From an uncultured Collinsella sp. (GTDB taxonomy: Bacteria > Actinomycetota > Coriobacteriia > Coriobacteriales > Coriobacteriaceae), in assembly GCA_900752275.1 (NCBI GenBank), contig CAADUS010000001.1, positions 1 through 7,782 of the forward strand: 7,782 bases of DNA, read 5' to 3'. Under the pieces are notes generated by a model. It was not told the DNA's origin. It ran no database searches and saw nothing but the letters and a program-made list of their open reading frames with translations. Shown here one piece after another: positions 7,154 through 7,782 of the stretch; position 1 is the stretch's first letter, and each line of letters opens with the position of its first letter. The position numbers and the translations under genes are program-made.

Positions 7154-7383
7154 GGGACGGAGTTTCCCAATCGAGGCTCAACCGGAAAGCGCGTCCCACT
7201 CTGGAGGCGGATTCCGGGATGCAGTTTCCGCTTCGATGGCCATTGGGAAACCGCGTCCCGTTCCGAGGTCGGATTCCGGGATGCACTTTCCGCTTGAGTG
7301 GCGTTGCGGAAACTGTGTCCCGCTTTGAGGCCTCAATCTGGGACGCGCTTTCCGGAACGGCGCCCATGGGGAAGGCGCGTCCC
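7154..7383. repeat. Array of four 62-bp-period hairpins built from a 14-nt alternating inverted motif
   Basis: Forward motifs (consensus GGGAYGCNSTTTCC) lie at 7154-7167, 7216-7229, 7278-7291 and 7340-7353. Reverse-complement motifs lie at 7184-7197, 7246-7259, 7308-7321 and 7370-7383. Both sets repeat at exactly 62 bp; forward-to-reverse offset is 30 and reverse-to-forward 32. Each forward/reverse pair folds into a 14-bp imperfect hairpin with a 16-nt loop, or a 16-bp stem with a 12-nt loop in the third unit. Intervening stretches share GAGGC-like and GGATTCC motifs and are partly palindromic, so they are not unique spacers. The array fills the gap between two convergent terminators. It resembles REP/BIME palindromic elements, but I do not recognise the family. 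The rest of the gap (7384-7435) shows only a possible decayed copy, CGTCCC at 7401-7406. Confidence 0.85.
7204..7302 (+). repeat. Near-identical 37/38-bp direct repeat within the hairpin array
   Basis: Bases 7204-7240 and 7265-7302 match closely, including GAGG, GGATTCCGGGATGCA and TTTCCGCTT, with one inserted base in the second copy, one G/C change in the motif and a few differences near the end. This shows that units two and three of the array share an origin by duplication, extending beyond the 14-nt motif into the flanking segments. Confidence 0.75.
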
Positions 7384-7435
7384 ATTTCGGCACCGTGGCC
7401 CGTCCCGTACGTCTTCCTCGACAGCCTCGTCAAAC

Positions 7436-7470
7436 AAAAAAACCGGCTGGAACGTGAATTCCAACCGGTT
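7436..7470 (-). terminator. Rho-independent terminator of the gtrA-family gene
   Basis: On the minus strand, AACCGGTTGGAA (7470-7459) pairs with TTCCAGCCGGTT (7452-7441) around a 6-nt loop, and a T-run (7442-7436 on the plus strand as A) follows. The one imperfect position is a G-U pair on the minus strand but an A-C mismatch on the plus strand, which confirms the orientation. The hairpin begins 26 bp after the stop codon of the minus-strand gene. Confidence 0.88.
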
Positions 7471-7496
7471 ATATATTCAAGCAAATGTCGAATCGA

Positions 7497-7782
7497 CTAT
7501 GACTGCGCGCCTTCGAGGAAGAAGCGGCGGCTGAAGTAGTTGTACCAGGTGACCAGGAACGTGGCGATTGCCTTCATGGCCTGGTAGCCGATGCTCAAAA
7601 ACGTGACGCCCACAAACATGTACAGGTCGTTGAGGCCCAAACCAATCACCGACAGGATGGTGAAGATCGTGAACTCGCGCTTGCGGCTCATGCCCTCACG
7701 GTGGTCGAACACGTACTTCATGCTGAGCCAGTAGTTGACCACGACGGACGTGGTAAACGAGATCGAGGTGATCATCAAAAAG
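7497..7782 (-). CDS. GtrA-family membrane protein, C-terminal part (start outside window)
   Basis: About 95 residues are visible and the frame remains open at the window edge, so the first transmembrane helix and true start are missing. GtrA-family proteins (PF04138) are usually 120-150 residues with four helices. Here helix two ends in VVNYWLSMKYVF, matching the family's conserved N-Y-x(6)-V/Y-F type motif. Two further hydrophobic segments follow (about FTIFTILSVIGLGLNDLYMF and MKAIATFLVTWYNYFSRRFF). The aromatic and Arg-rich end (YNYFSRRFFL) is also typical. Members are thought to move polyprenyl-phosphate-linked sugars across the membrane for cell-wall or surface glycan decoration. The gene is convergent with the DUF4430 operon and has its own terminator, so nothing in the window links them functionally. 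Confidence 0.87.
   Translation of the reverse strand, partial: FLMITSISFTTSVVVNYWLSMKYVFDHREGMSRKREFTIFTILSVIGLGLNDLYMFVGVTFLSIGYQAMKAIATFLVTWYNYFSRRFFLEGAQS

Noticed and set aside
7154..7383. CRISPR array
   Set aside because: The repeats are only 14 nt, alternate in orientation, and vary between copies. The intervening 16/18-nt segments resemble each other, so they are not unique spacers, and no cas gene is present.
7441..7470. Bidirectional terminator
   Set aside because: The T-run occurs only on the minus-strand side; the plus-strand sequence after the stem is ATATATTCAA, and the plus-strand stem has an A-C mismatch. It serves the minus-strand gene.
7089..7539. Open frames of 60-130 codons on both strands across the hairpin array
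   Set aside because: They run through the terminators and the array. The 62-bp period is not a multiple of three, so successive units would be read in different frames, and no ribosome-binding site or domain supports them.
7778..7778. TTG or ATG near 7775-7778 as the true start of the minus-strand gene
   Set aside because: The frame remains open to the window edge, and the family's first transmembrane helix is missing, so the start should be beyond 7782.

Overview
The window is GC-rich DNA that looks like the chromosome of a gut Coriobacteriia member, most likely Collinsella. I infer this from the G/C-ending codon usage, the giant anchored surface protein built from bacterial Ig-like, DUF4430, PQQ-propeller and Listeria-Bacteroides repeat domains, and Lys/Ser/Asp-rich stalks of a kind I associate with that group. 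No marker gene is present, so the genus call is a recognition-based inference.

Layout. Bases 1-200 are a GC-rich leader with several short hairpins and G-runs; I find no clear promoter or known riboswitch. A Shine-Dalgarno at 201-206 precedes a secreted, C-terminally membrane-anchored protein of about 1,991 residues (216-6191). Its order is: signal peptide, Ala/Asp/Ser-rich spacer, six Ig-like modules, four DUF4430 (transcobalamin C-terminal-like) domains, a PQQ-type beta-propeller, one Listeria-Bacteroides repeat, Gly/Ser and Lys/Ser/Asp stalks, and one transmembrane helix. The next gene (6181-7083) overlaps its end by 11 bp. It encodes a 300-residue protein with the reverse topology: N-terminal membrane helix, Lys/Ser/Asp stalk, Gly/Ser linker and a single C-terminal DUF4430. 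The two form an operon that ends at a rho-independent terminator (7105-7144). On the minus strand, entering from the right edge, is the C-terminal part of a GtrA-family membrane protein (7497-7782), with its own terminator at 7436-7470.

Between the two convergent terminators lies the most unusual feature: eight copies of a 14-nt motif in strictly alternating orientation (7154-7383). They make four imperfect hairpins with an exact 62-bp period and a 30/32-bp alternation. It resembles a REP/BIME-type palindromic array, but I do not recognise the family.

How the genes may work together. Both plus-strand genes display DUF4430 domains outside the membrane, one from a C-terminal and one from an N-terminal anchor, and overlap suggests coupled translation. 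DUF4430 is homologous to the C-terminal domain of transcobalamin and intrinsic factor, so corrinoid or other small-ligand capture at the surface is one hypothesis. The alpha/alpha-barrel half of transcobalamin is absent and no transporter gene is in the window, so adhesion or another binding role is equally open. The GtrA gene appears to be an unrelated neighbour.
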